A DNA stretch of 64,000 nucleotides from Pictodentalium vernedei (GCA_031216915.1 CM062290.1:382708718-382772717); one strand, 5' to 3'. Positions 42,494-51,701 are shown, numbered from the stretch's first letter. Program-made: numbers and translations. The notes: generated by a model not told the origin, from the letters alone.

Positions 42494-45400
42494 AAATGCG
42501 TATATATTTTTTTTTATTATTTATTTTATTATAATTCACTAAAATGACGTTATTTTTTTTTCTTCTTCTTCTTTTTCTTTTTAAACTAACTCTCTCGATG
42601 TCTCTATCGATTTCTATATTTTTTAATCCATCTAATTCCTCTTGATTTTCTGGAATTCTATCATCCTTACTCATATCTGGAATCCAATCATCCACATTCA
42701 TATCGTCTCTAATTAGATCCAAAATCCAATGTCCGCGTGCCAAAGTGCTTATTTTATCATCTAACACGAATCTCTTATCATCGTCAGCCGTCAGCAAAAT
42801 CTTGTTGACTATTTCGGTATACAAGTCGTGATTTTCGCTTCGAATCGATTTCATAGTCTTATACACCGGACCACTTCCTAACAGACAATCTTTATACTCT
42901 GGGAAAGAGATGTTTTTCTTCACCACGCACGCTTTAACCCCTTTGCACTTCTTGATCTCTTCATCTTCTAGACGATAAGCATACAGTTTGGGTCTCAAGC
43001 CCACGAATTCGATGATTTGTTTACCGCCACTCTCGTCCTTAAATTTACCCAACACCTTCTTGTTGTCGTTCGATTGAATGTTGGACGGGTGATCAACGGG
43101 ATAATTGCTCGTGTCGAACCACTCGGCCACGTCCTGAGATATATCTTGGTAGACGTCTTTCGTCTCTATCTCATAAACTAAACTGTCCATGTCGGTGAAC
43201 AGTAGTTTGGCTTTATCACCAAATTTTCGTTTGACATAATTGTAGTGAAACTCGTACATCAATCGCTTGCTGATATCTAAGATGATCGGTCCAAAATAAT
43301 ACGGTTTGTCGAACTTCAGGTGCGTCTTTTGCATGTGAACCGCCACTAGATTTTCGTTGAATATGGTTCGGTGTTTGTAATTGGGTTTCGCCACTAATTT
43401 TTTAGCTCTTTTCTCAGACATGACGAGTCGAACGTCGGTTCTCTTCCTGATGTTTTCCATCGATTTACCATACACGCAGTTGTTCATGAGTTTGAAGAAA
43501 TCTTTTTCGAAATCATTCTCATCTCGATTTCTGAGAATCGTGTTGAGATCGATGTATTTTTTCATCCAAGGCTCTTCGTCGAATCGAATGATGCGGTGTA
43601 TGTTGACTAATTTCATCCCGTAATCGACATATTGTTTCAAATTCTCACTTTAGACGATGTAGTTACGTTTGTTAAATAAATTGGGAATGAGTTTTTCCTT
43701 GTCTCCTTCGTTCGGTTCCATTCGTTCGGGAGCCAGCGGATAATCGTTGTGTAGATCGTGTAATTCTTCCGGATAGTTCAAATCGACTTCTAAAATGCAA
43801 GGATAGTCTCTCCATTTTTGCATCTCTTCCGGTTCCGTCACCCATTTGAAATTTCCAATCGGTAAAGGATGACTCATAGCCCAACCATACAGATTATTAG
43901 CGTCCCAATACTGTATGTATTTATTTGATCGTTTCAAATCGAAACCTTCTTTCATGTAGGGATTGTTAGCTTTAGAATATCTGTGGGAGATCATCGAGAT
44001 GCCACCTCTCGCAGCCCTTTCGAACATGAGCAACATGTTCACGTCGGATAATAATTCCAATTGAACTTCGGTACTCTTCAACAGAGCGTCCCATGCCAGA
44101 CCGGGTGCGGTGAAATACCAAGCGGGATCTAGATCATAATTTCGACGACAGACGTCTCGAAAATTTTCGAACACATCTGCCAAGAGCAGAACGTCGGTCT
44201 TCAGATAGATATCGTGACAATCTCTCATGGTTTTCATATTGAATCATTTCCACACGTTTTTGGCATGTTTGTAATTCTCGTCGGAAATGTCGGATTCGTA
44301 TAATTTCGAATAAAAATCTTCTTTCGAAGGTAGTGCGGTGTCTTCGAATCTCTTTAGATCATTCATGTAATCATAAGGATAGACTCCTTTCCTCAACATG
44401 ACGTCTACTCATTCTCAGAAATGTTCGCTCGTGATTTTAAATTTATCCTTGCTCATGTTATCGACTAATTTTTCTAGAGCGGTTGACATGAATTTAAAAC
44501 TGTCGATGAAACGTATGCCTCTACGAATGGATTTCGTTTTTTCTTCCAACGTATTTCCATCGATTACTCTTTTCTTCTCCATGAGCTTCCATTTCCTGAA
44601 GGAAATGTATCTTTCTTCGCTGTTCGCGATGCAATTTAATTCTTCGTGTGAGGTGCCAAGATTTTTCATGAACAGATGACTGTCATAACCCGAGGGATTG
44701 TGAAACATCACCGGATAGAAAGCGGCATCTCAATATTTTAAATTACACTTGCTGTGAGCCGGACCGCGATACAGACCCGTGCAATGATCGTGGTCTCTAA
44801 CCTTCTTATTTTCCTCTGAATTCTCGTCGAACGATTGTCTGCATATGTGACATTTGGTGGCTCTGTTATTTTCGTCCTGCTGCTCTCGCGTGATGATCAT
44901 TTTCGCCGGAGTTTTGAATTTGTCGTATAACATTTGAATTTTCAATGCTAACTCTTCCACGAACCTTTGGGCCACGTCATCATCTTCATACTGTTTCGTG
45001 TAGGTGAAGGGACCCATGTCATGTTGCGAGTCGAAATCTCATTTCACGTAAATGCAATACCCCAAAGGTATGTGTTTTTGATATCTTTCAACGTAACTTT
45101 GAAGAGCGTTGGGTTGACAGGAACTCATTTTCGTGATGAAACATTCGAAATCGGCGTACATAACGAATGGTACTTTTAACCTTCTATTGTGATTTTCAAA
45201 CTTCACGATGGTGTTAGGTTTAGGCATTTCGATGGTGGCACCTTGATTTTCGTTGCAATATTCCTGATGTTTCACTATCGATTTTTCGTTGTGAAACGCG
45301 TTCATGCAGTTGCAACATAAACATACCTTATGTTTATGTTTATTATTTTGTCTCGACAGTAATCGGCTCGGATGTTTAACCCAACAATAATGACGATTGT

Positions 45401-46612
45401 CATAATTTGAAATCAATAATAAAATAATCGTCTTTTCTCTTTCGAGATACGAAGTCTGTCTGAGAGGATAGATCGTTTGTTTTTCGTCGTCGTATCACAA
45501 GACGTTCACCGCTACGGTGGGATTTTGAGCCTCGAAACGTTCGATGTGTTTTAAGTCTGTTGGAAAAGTCACTCCGGTCCAATCGAGATTTTTTTAAGTC
45601 TCCTCGTAACGAGAAACTCTTTCGGTGTTTATTTTGACAGGGTATAAAGCGGAGGTGACTGCCCATTTAAAACACTGATCATCTTTATTTCTCAGGATGA
45701 CACGGCGTGTTTTTTAGTTAAGAAATACGGTAATTTCACGTAGGAAGACCCTTTCAACGAATCGTTTTTAGTTATGTGAATTTCGAGTTTCAACACCTCA
45801 TCGAACGTCCAATTACTACCTTCATGGTGATAATTCACGAGAGACGTCAACATCTTGTCTTTCATCTTTTCGAAAACGTCCGATAAATCTGAACCTCGAA
45901 ATACGGGTTCGACGTTAGATCTGAAATATGCATTTTTCACGATGCTCTTCACGTCAATTTTATTCATCACGCAAGGGAGTATCATCTTAATTTTTAGTCC
46001 CACATTCATGTATTTGCCAAACAAATCCAATACTTTTTTCTTCACCTGTTCCATGAACAATTTCGGATCGATTTTCTTCAACGAGGGAACCACGTCAAAA
46101 GTTTTTTAAATGCCTTTGATCGCACTCTCCCGTTCTACAGACTTCGATTGAAATAGTTCCGTGGCGAGTCGTGCTAGATATTCTTTTCCTTTCCCTTCAT
46201 TTATTGCTCGTCGAATTTCGCTTGATATATCTCGTTTGCCTAGAATCTGAAGTGCACCACTGGTTTTCGTTTTAGTTTTTCTTTTCTTTTCTTTGGAAAC
46301 TTGAAGTTCTTCAACGGCTTTTCGTTTAGTCGTCTTCTTATTTTTCACAATCGAAACATTTTTGGTTTTTTTCGACGTCGGCATTTCGATTCCTTTAACT
46401 ATCTTTTTCTTCTTCTTCTCATTTTTCACAACCGATGCATTTTTTGACGTCGTTGCTATCGGCATTTCGTTTGCCTTTTGATTGTTTCGCAAATATTTCT
46501 GTATGACTTCAATTTTTTTTGATTTAGTTCTATGATTTCTGAAATGTGAAATTTTTAATAGTTTACAAATCTCGTTTAACTGAGGTACGGTTTTCTCATT
46601 TAAATTTTCCAT
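42486..46612 (-). pseudogene. POLB: Protein-primed family B DNA polymerase with SAP domain, broken
   Basis: About 1375 codons. Residues 1-45 are a SAP-type DNA-binding motif (TVPQLNEICKLLKISHFRNH), followed by a Lys-rich linker. Exonuclease motifs are VMYADFECFI, FHNPSGYDSHLF and YLKTDVLLLADVFE. Polymerase motifs are YWDANNLYGWAM (motif A), FKLMNNCVYGKSM (motif B) and LFTDMDSLVYE (motif C, D-x-D kept). A zinc-knuckle-like CHICRQSF...HDHCTGLYRGPAHSKC lies before the second exonuclease motif. The frame has stops at 46106 and 45594 (TAA), 45495, 45039, 44730, 44415, 44409 and 44244 (TGA) and 43650 (TAA), plus a one-base frameshift near 45703. The enzyme would replicate the element using a terminal protein primer. 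It is transcribed from a promoter module shared with the IAP gene and is followed with overlap by the protease. Clearly inactive in this copy. Confidence 0.92.
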
Positions 46613-46654
46613 TTTTTTTATCTGTTTGCTTCATTTGTAAGAATATTTTTTTTT

Positions 46655-46679
46655 CGAATTTTGTATTTAAATAATTTGC
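46655..46679 (-). promoter_or_regulatory. Shared leader motif upstream of POLB
   Basis: On the minus strand it reads GCAAATTATTTAAATACAAA then ATTCG, and continues into AAAAAAAAATATTCTTACAA just before the ATG region. The same string precedes the IAP gene (47424-47450), and its first part precedes the plus-strand gene at 47697 (47618-47640). Confidence 0.6.
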
Positions 46680-46699
46680 TTAAATAGTTTTGTTTTTTA

Positions 46700-46712
46700 C
46701 TCTTTATATATA
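46700..46712 (-). promoter_or_regulatory. TATA-type promoter motif upstream of POLB
   Basis: TATATATAAAGAG on the minus strand, 88 bp upstream of the POLB ATG. It matches the motif on the plus strand at 47577-47591. Confidence 0.6.
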
Positions 46713-46753
46713 AAAAAGATTTTTTTTTAATTCAATTTTTTCTTTAATGTTTT

Positions 46754-47383
46754 TTATTCAAAACAATTTACGATCGCTTTTATTTCTTGTTTGCAGAACA
46801 AACACGTTTTCTCATCTCTAGAATAACATTCCTTACAATAACACAAATGTGCGCACGGTAGAAACAAAATGTTCGCGACATTTTCGCAAAGCAGACACGT
46901 GTTCGTGTTGCTCGACTCATTTTCGACACACGACAATAACTCGTCCACTTGTGTCATGAATTTAATCAGATGTTCTAAAGTCAAAAGTTGAGATAAGGGC
47001 TTGTTTGTGTTATTTAACGTATTGTACAATTGTTCCTTAGTGTACCCTAATTGTAACATATCCATCAATAATTTTTGGTTTTTATTTCTATCCCACTCTT
47101 CGTCTTCGATTTTAATCAATCCCAATGTTATGATCTTGTTCAAATAATCACATTCGCCTTTTTTAATATTATTTATATGTTCTAGTAAAGGTCTATCATG
47201 AGATTCCCAATTCATTAAATGTATGTTGCAACAAAAACATTTAACTCTGTCACTTTTACCCACATAAATGAAACCCGCAGCAGCTAAATCATCGGGTTTT
47301 TGAGCAAGATGCGAAGGCCAATTTTTAAACGTTTGAAGTCTTGCACGTTCTAAACTATAATTCGGATGTTCGGACTTGATCAT
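46754..47383 (-). CDS. iap: Inhibitor of apoptosis protein (BIR-RING)
   Basis: 209 residues, frame intact. Residues about 8-80 form one BIR domain: RLQTFKNWP at its start, the conserved Gly in AAAGFIYVG, then the zinc ligands C-x2-C-x16-H-x8-C (VKCFCCN ... EHINNIKKGEC). Residues about 162-205 form a C-terminal C3HC4 RING (CLLCENVANILFLPCAHLCY, then CLFC). BIR domains bind caspases or IBM-containing proteins, and the RING gives E3 ubiquitin ligase activity. Baculoviruses and other large DNA viruses use such proteins to block cell death. It sits between POLB (same strand) and a divergent unknown gene, and shares a leader motif with both. It was probably acquired from a host. The lack of any lesion, in contrast to POLB next to it, is notable. 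Confidence 0.9.
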   Translation of the reverse strand: MIKSEHPNYSLERARLQTFKNWPSHLAQKPDDLAAAGFIYVGKSDRVKCFCCNIHLMNWESHDRPLLEHINNIKKGECDYLNKIITLGLIKIEDEEWDRNKNQKLLMDMLQLGYTKEQLYNTLNNTNKPLSQLLTLEHLIKFMTQVDELLSCVENESSNTNTCLLCENVANILFLPCAHLCYCKECYSRDEKTCLFCKQEIKAIVNCFE

Positions 47384-47423
47384 TGTTTTACCTCAAAATT
47401 GGGTTTGTAAGAATATTTTTTTT

Positions 47424-47450
47424 CGAATTTTTGTATTTAATGATAATTTG
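47424..47450 (-). promoter_or_regulatory. Shared leader motif upstream of the IAP gene
   Basis: On the minus strand CAAATTATCATTAAATACAA then AAATTCG, followed by AAAAAAAATATTCTTACAAA and the ATG region. Nearly identical to the leader upstream of POLB. A looser TATA string (TATACATATATATAAAT) lies further upstream near 47490-47508. Confidence 0.6.
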
Positions 47451-47576
47451 TTAAAAATTTTTAAAATTGAGATGTTAAATTTAACTTTTTATTTATATAT
47501 ATGTATAAAGAGAAAAAAAACTTTTACAAAAAAAAATTTTTACATTAAAGAAAATTAAAATTAAAAAAACTTTTTT

Positions 47577-47591
47577 TATATATATAAAGAG
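47577..47591 (+). promoter_or_regulatory. TATA-type promoter motif of the 148-codon gene
   Basis: TATATATATAAAGAG on the plus strand, about 105 bp upstream of ATG 47697. It is followed by an A-rich run, as at the POLB promoter. Confidence 0.6.
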
Positions 47592-47617
47592 CAAAAAAAA
47601 AAAAAAAAACTTTTAAA

Positions 47618-47640
47618 CAAATTATTAAAATACAAAATTT
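47618..47640 (+). promoter_or_regulatory. Shared leader motif of the 148-codon gene
   Basis: CAAATTATTAAAATACAAAA then TTT on the plus strand, matching the leader motifs of POLB and IAP in orientation relative to the gene. Confidence 0.55.
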
Positions 47641-47696
47641 AAAATATACATTATTGCAAGAATTCATAAAACAAAAAAAACAACAAATAATCGATC

Positions 47697-48143
47697 ATGA
47701 CAGCAACACCTAAAAGATGGGAATTGAAATTGAAACGAGTCAAAACGAATAAGAAATTAGGTTTTAAAATCTATAGATTACAACAACACGATCCTATCGA
47801 ATTGAACGAGATCGAGATGAAGGATTTAGAGCATAAATACCACAAATATAAGATGACTTTGAAATTGGATGAAGCCATGCGCGATTTGTTTTACGAGTAC
47901 CAAAGCGATCTGCAGACAATCATCATCGCTAAAGATAAAGAATTCGACAAGGACGATTTGACGTTGTTCTATGGAAGTTACATATATCCAAAAATCTCAC
48001 GCGAACTCGTGGACAAATCGGGTGGTGAGAGCAAGTTCACCGATGTAAAAAAACTCAAAAGAGTAAAGATAAACATTCAACACATTTTCGAAAAAGGAGA
48101 ATACACGAGTGTCAACATGCTAATAACGGGCTTGGAAATATAA
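47697..48143 (+). CDS. Unknown basic protein
   Basis: 148 residues, intact, rich in Lys, Asp and aromatic residues (MTATPKRWELKLKRVKTNKK at the start; DLTLFYGSYIYPKISREL in the middle). No signal peptide, membrane segment or recognised motif. It is the only plus-strand gene in the right half of the element. It is driven by the same TATA/leader module as POLB and IAP and ends at the convergent hairpin. The shared promoter suggests expression together with replication and anti-apoptosis genes (inference). Confidence 0.65.
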   Translation: MTATPKRWELKLKRVKTNKKLGFKIYRLQQHDPIELNEIEMKDLEHKYHKYKMTLKLDEAMRDLFYEYQSDLQTIIIAKDKEFDKDDLTLFYGSYIYPKISRELVDKSGGESKFTDVKKLKRVKINIQHIFEKGEYTSVNMLITGLEI

Positions 48144-48180
48144 ACAATAGGGAGATTGATGTTTTTAGCGAAGAAAAAGG

Positions 48181-48226
48181 AAAAAAAAGTAATGAGATAA
48201 TCTTTAGATCTCATTACTTTTTTTTT
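48181..48226. terminator. Perfect hairpin at the second convergent junction
   Basis: AAAAAAAAGTAATGAGAT is mirrored by ATCTCATTACTTTTTTTTT around a nine-base loop. It lies between the stops of the plus-strand 148-codon gene and the minus-strand 112-codon gene. Because it is symmetric and flanked by A and T runs it can serve both directions. It uses the same ten-base stem as 40441-40492. Confidence 0.75.
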
Positions 48227-48277
48227 GTTTTCCTTCTTCACTATTACCCATATAATATAATAACGTTTCCTTTTTTC

Positions 48278-48616
48278 TTAAATTTCAGCGTCGATTCTTC
48301 TTTTCTTTTTTTGTGATATGCTACGTTTTTTATAACAACACATTTGTTTATCCGAATCATAATTATGAATGAATGGTGTGCATCTCTTGGTAACACTCGC
48401 ATCATTACCATTCTCTTCAGAAGGTAGTGGTGATGGTGGAAAGCGTCTCATTCTTTTCAATTCCAACCATCTATCCCGCTGTTTATCTAACTCTTTCATC
48501 AGTTCTTTCCTTAGATATCCATCATTAGCATCTAACCATTTTTCCACATCTTTTTCACACTCTATCTCGCGATATTCATCATTATCGTCTAATTGTTTTT
48601 CCACCTTTTTATCCAT
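48278..48616 (-). CDS. Unknown charged protein
   Basis: 112 residues. The N-terminal half has two imperfect repeats (VEKQLDDNDEYREIE / VEKWLDANDGYLRKE) and is probably helical. A Pro-rich turn (RFPPSPLPSEENG) and a basic Cys-containing tail (DKQMCCYKKRSISQKKKRR) follow. No recognised family. It lies downstream of the virion-protein cluster on the same strand and converges on the 148-codon gene. Weaker support than its neighbours, but the position before the shared hairpin favours a real gene. Confidence 0.5.
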   Translation of the reverse strand: MDKKVEKQLDDNDEYREIECEKDVEKWLDANDGYLRKELMKELDKQRDRWLELKRMRRFPPSPLPSEENGNDASVTKRCTPFIHNYDSDKQMCCYKKRSISQKKKRRIDAEI

Positions 48617-48752
48617 TTTATATATTATTTATACTTTCTATGATTTATATTTTATATAATTATATAATGTTTTTCTTATATTATAATAACATATTCAAAA
48701 TTGGTATATTCTTAAATGGCGAATTCTCACCAAGCAACAAACCCTTGCCGAG

Positions 48753-49292
48753 TCACTCAAAGTTCTGTCCACTCTTCAGATAGAGACCATTTCCACTCAA
48801 AGAGATGCCACCTCTAACGGGTTCTAGATACAATCCTTTACCGCTGTCGTCTACGTGAACGCGACACACGGCTCCTCCCTTCTTCAAAAACAGTCCGCTG
48901 CCACCCATTAATTTCTCAACTGCCGAACTCGTGAGTCCCGTGAGAGCTCCCACGCCGAGAGTCTTTCCGAGGAAGGGTAGTGCCTTTGCGGCAAAGGGTA
49001 ATGCTTTTGCGGCGATTCCTGCCAATAGCGGTATGAAACCACCTTTCATTCTCAAATTGTATCTCAATTGAGCGGGACTCAATCTCACCGTCAACCCTCT
49101 TCCATCACGAATCACTTTCTCCATCCTTTTGATTTGACTTTTGGTCCAGGCAATCGAATCCTGACCGCCTCTTGTCAGATCTTCGTGAGTGAATTTGAAT
49201 TTCACCACCTCGCCTCGAGTTCTTAACGCTCTCTCAAGTTTCTTCCTCTGTCCTGCGGATATGTTCACGTTTTTTTTCACGTATTCTGTCAT
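48753..49292 (-). CDS. PX: pX-like minor virion protein
   Basis: 179 residues, intact. A basic N-terminal half (KKNVNISAGQRKKLERALRT; a region with WTKSQIKRMEKVIRDGRG) leads to RMKGGFIPLLAGIAAKALPF and a long Ala/Gly/Leu hydrophobic stretch (residues about 87-130), then a Gly-rich C-terminus with repeated GSGLFLKKGG, GKGLYLEP and GNGLYLKS units. Basic residues next to a GGFIPLL-type amphipathic or hydrophobic segment resemble adenovirus pX/mu-type core proteins and the PX proteins of Mavericks. Likely a membrane-active or DNA-condensing virion component. It is located directly downstream of the penton gene on the same strand. Confidence 0.65.
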   Translation of the reverse strand: MTEYVKKNVNISAGQRKKLERALRTRGEVVKFKFTHEDLTRGGQDSIAWTKSQIKRMEKVIRDGRGLTVRLSPAQLRYNLRMKGGFIPLLAGIAAKALPFAAKALPFLGKTLGVGALTGLTSSAVEKLMGGSGLFLKKGGAVCRVHVDDSGKGLYLEPVRGGISLSGNGLYLKSGQNFE

Positions 49293-49436
49293 AATTTCTT
49301 TTTTTAAAATATATTTACTTCAATTGTTTTCTTGTTTAATAATAATTATTTATATTAAAATAATTTTGTAAAATTAATATTGTGTTTATTTTATTTTTGT
49401 TATCTATATATATACACAATATTTTTTTTTTTGCTT

Positions 49437-50192
49437 TTATATTTCTCTTATGTGAAATCGTATCGTCACCCTCTCTCCGCGAAGATCTAACAGTTCACCA
49501 TTTTGATCCGTCAACGTGGTTTTGAGACTATACAACGTGTCTAAAATCACTGGTAGATAAGCCAAATTTCGAGGTCACTCCATGATCTTATAACCCGGTG
49601 ACACGTTTGGAAAGAAGGAATAAATCGTCGGTTGAGCGCTACCATTCACGTAGCTTCCAGCAATCACGTCCACGTTCACCAGAATGCTATTGACTGCGAG
49701 AATGTTGACTGTATTTTCAGATGCCACGTGGCCTCGATACATCTTTTGATCGAATCCCAGCATCTTGCCTATAGAATCGTCCGTGTTGAAATCCACTCGA
49801 AAATTATCTTCCAAATCCAACATCGTCTGTAAGGTATTAGGATTGGGAGCGAGTCTGATCTTGTTCCTTCCCTTTCCATCCGTCTTCATTCGCGTCTGAA
49901 TGTAATTGTTCAAATTGTCTATGTCGTAACTTCCTTTGGGAATTCGAATCTCCAACCAATCCACTCCGTCGGAATACTTGAATGAGTTATTCTTTTCGGT
50001 GACGTTGGGAAAGGAATAATAAGTCTCCAGATTCACCAACGCCATCTCGTATCTTTTCTCTCTATTCAATTCGATGGAAGGTTCGAATTTCGTAGCGAAT
50101 CGAGTCGAATCGCCACTCACCACGATTTGAATGGATTGTTTTGCAGCCGTATTCTCGGCTATCCGTTCTAACAATTTTCCTTGTTCCAACAT
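49437..50192 (-). pseudogene. Penton-like minor capsid protein, one in-frame TGA
   Basis: 252 codons from ATG 50192 to TAA 49437-49439, all in one frame except for TGA at 49575-49577. The body is beta-rich (IQIVVSGDSTRFATKFEPSI, EMALVNLETYYSFPNV, DWLEIRIPKGSYDIDNLNNY) and the last 46 codons after the stop keep the typical end GELLDLRGERVTIRFHIREI. This layout (penton base-type single jelly-roll, about 250 residues) is characteristic of Maverick minor capsid proteins. The homologous extension beyond the TGA shows that the stop is a recent lesion, or a site of read-through. It sits between the ATPase and the pX-like gene. Confidence 0.75.
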
Positions 50193-50233
50193 TGTATTTT
50201 AATTTTTTTTTTTTTTTTTTTTTTTTTTCAAAA

Positions 50234-51079
50234 CTAATTATTTGAAGATTTATTATTTTCTAAATTTTTTTTATTTTCACGCTCTATCTTATTATCATCA
50301 GAAACATAAAACTCGAATCCACACCGATATTTTCCGTGATTAAATTCGCTTGTCAAATCGATCACGGCGAAATTGTAAAGTCCTCCATCCCAAACCCTCT
50401 TGCAGAATCTCCTGAATTCCGCCACGCTCATGTCGTTTGCGACGTGGTCGCCGTAGATGTAATTGAGATTCTTGAGATCTTGGCGAAAGAGACATAGAAA
50501 ATTAGCGTTCTCCCTTATCGTCTGTCTGGGCAATCGAAAATAATTCTGCGACAGGTAGAAACAGTCCACGTTGCTGTGTCGACTCCTAACGTAATACGAT
50601 TCGCATCGGTTCTGTCTCTCCAAAAGCAGATCGTCGAAAATCATGAGATTCTTATCTTCCGATTTCAATTCTCTAGGATCCGGAACGTCACTAGCGTTCT
50701 CATAAAATCGACACTCGACGTTCGAAGATGCATTTCTCTTCATCAGCTCCATCGCCGCACCGTCCAAAATGGTCGAAAGTGGAGCTTCACTCTTGTCGAA
50801 TTCCTCCCTACTGTCAAAGATTCTGGCTATGACGTCCTTGGGCAATCTACGATCCATGCACTCTCGAAGCAATCTGTATTCGGGTTGAAACAAGCTCTTG
50901 CCAAACACGAACAATCTGTCGTAATCCAACCAGTCGGGTCGGGACAACAGATTCATCAACAGATTGGTCTTTCCACAATTCGATTCTCCCACTATCAAGC
51001 CTCTTATGCTTTTGGGAAAGAACTCGTTATTCGACCTCTTGGTCGCGGCGTCGTTCCAAGACATATCCTTAATGTTCAT
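50234..51079 (-). CDS. ATP: FtsK/HerA-type genome-packaging ATPase
   Basis: 281 residues, intact. Walker A is GLIVGESNCGKTNLLMNLLS (residues about 28-47), Walker B is NLMIFDDLLL (about 145), followed by a conserved S-Q-N-Y sensor region (CFYLSQNYFRLPRQTIRENA). It ends in a charged tail. This is the A32-like packaging ATPase that drives DNA into the capsid in polintoviruses, virophages and poxviruses. It lies upstream of the penton gene and downstream of a basic structural protein on the same strand, with short AT-rich spacers. Confidence 0.92.
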   Translation of the reverse strand: MNIKDMSWNDAATKRSNNEFFPKSIRGLIVGESNCGKTNLLMNLLSRPDWLDYDRLFVFGKSLFQPEYRLLRECMDRRLPKDVIARIFDSREEFDKSEAPLSTILDGAAMELMKRNASSNVECRFYENASDVPDPRELKSEDKNLMIFDDLLLERQNRCESYYVRSRHSNVDCFYLSQNYFRLPRQTIRENANFLCLFRQDLKNLNYIYGDHVANDMSVAEFRRFCKRVWDGGLYNFAVIDLTSEFNHGKYRCGFEFYVSDDNKIERENKKNLENNKSSNN

Positions 51080-51173
51080 CTTTGTTTTATTTTTTTTTTT
51101 GTTGTTATTTTAGATTCTTTCAAACACATTTTTTTTATGTTTTTCAAACTCAGTTTTTAATATTATTATTTAT

Positions 51174-51554
51174 TTATATCACACCGTCGCGAGTTCTCTT
51201 CAGTCCTGATCCACTCGTCATTTTAGCTAAATCTTGTATGGGTACCACAGCATCCTTAAAATCTTTCCAACTTTTCGGCGTTCGCTCTAACGCAGCTCGC
51301 TTCGCCGGCGGACTGATCAACTTGTCGATCAACGCGTCGGCTACCCTCTTGCCAGCTACAGAAGCTATCCTACCACTGGCTTCGGAAGCGGCTTTCTTAC
51401 CAGCATCCAAAGCCGTCTTCTTACTGACCTCAAACGCAGTTGATGCGAGTTTTCTACCCGCATCGCTCGTGAACGCTCGCATTATAGAATCAACGATGCC
51501 AGAACCACCTTGAACATAAGTTCTGACGTATCCCCTGTTCTTTATCACCAACAT
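51174..51554 (-). CDS. Probable basic virion protein
   Basis: 126 residues, intact. It starts MLVIKNRGYVRTYVQGGSG, followed by an Ala/Lys-rich amphipathic helix region (STAFEVSKKTALDAGKKAAS, ASVAGKRVADALIDKLISPP) and a basic tail. The composition suggests a DNA-binding or membrane-active internal capsid protein. It is encoded between two structural-cluster genes on the same strand. I do not recognise a named family with certainty. Confidence 0.6.
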   Translation of the reverse strand: MLVIKNRGYVRTYVQGGSGIVDSIMRAFTSDAGRKLASTAFEVSKKTALDAGKKAASEASGRIASVAGKRVADALIDKLISPPAKRAALERTPKSWKDFKDAVVPIQDLAKMTSGSGLKRTRDGVI

Positions 51555-51701
51555 ATTTTATTTTTATAATATATTTTGTTTTTTTTCACTGGTAAATCGT
51601 TTTGTTGTTTAAATACTTTTATTATTCTAGTGTAAAAATTTACTGTTTTATTTTGTATATTTTGTTTGTTTGTTTGTTTCTCTCTACTTATTATATATAC
51701 A

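Noticed and set aside
45400-45666. 88-codon minus-strand ORF inside POLB
   Set aside because: Out-of-frame shadow of the polymerase; the true frame here shows polymerase-like sequence with two stops.
41658-49577. Use of TGA as a sense codon in the element
   Set aside because: Three stops are TAA, frameshifts are also present, and several genes end in normal stops; CpG decay explains the TGA excess better. Kept only as a test in the findings.
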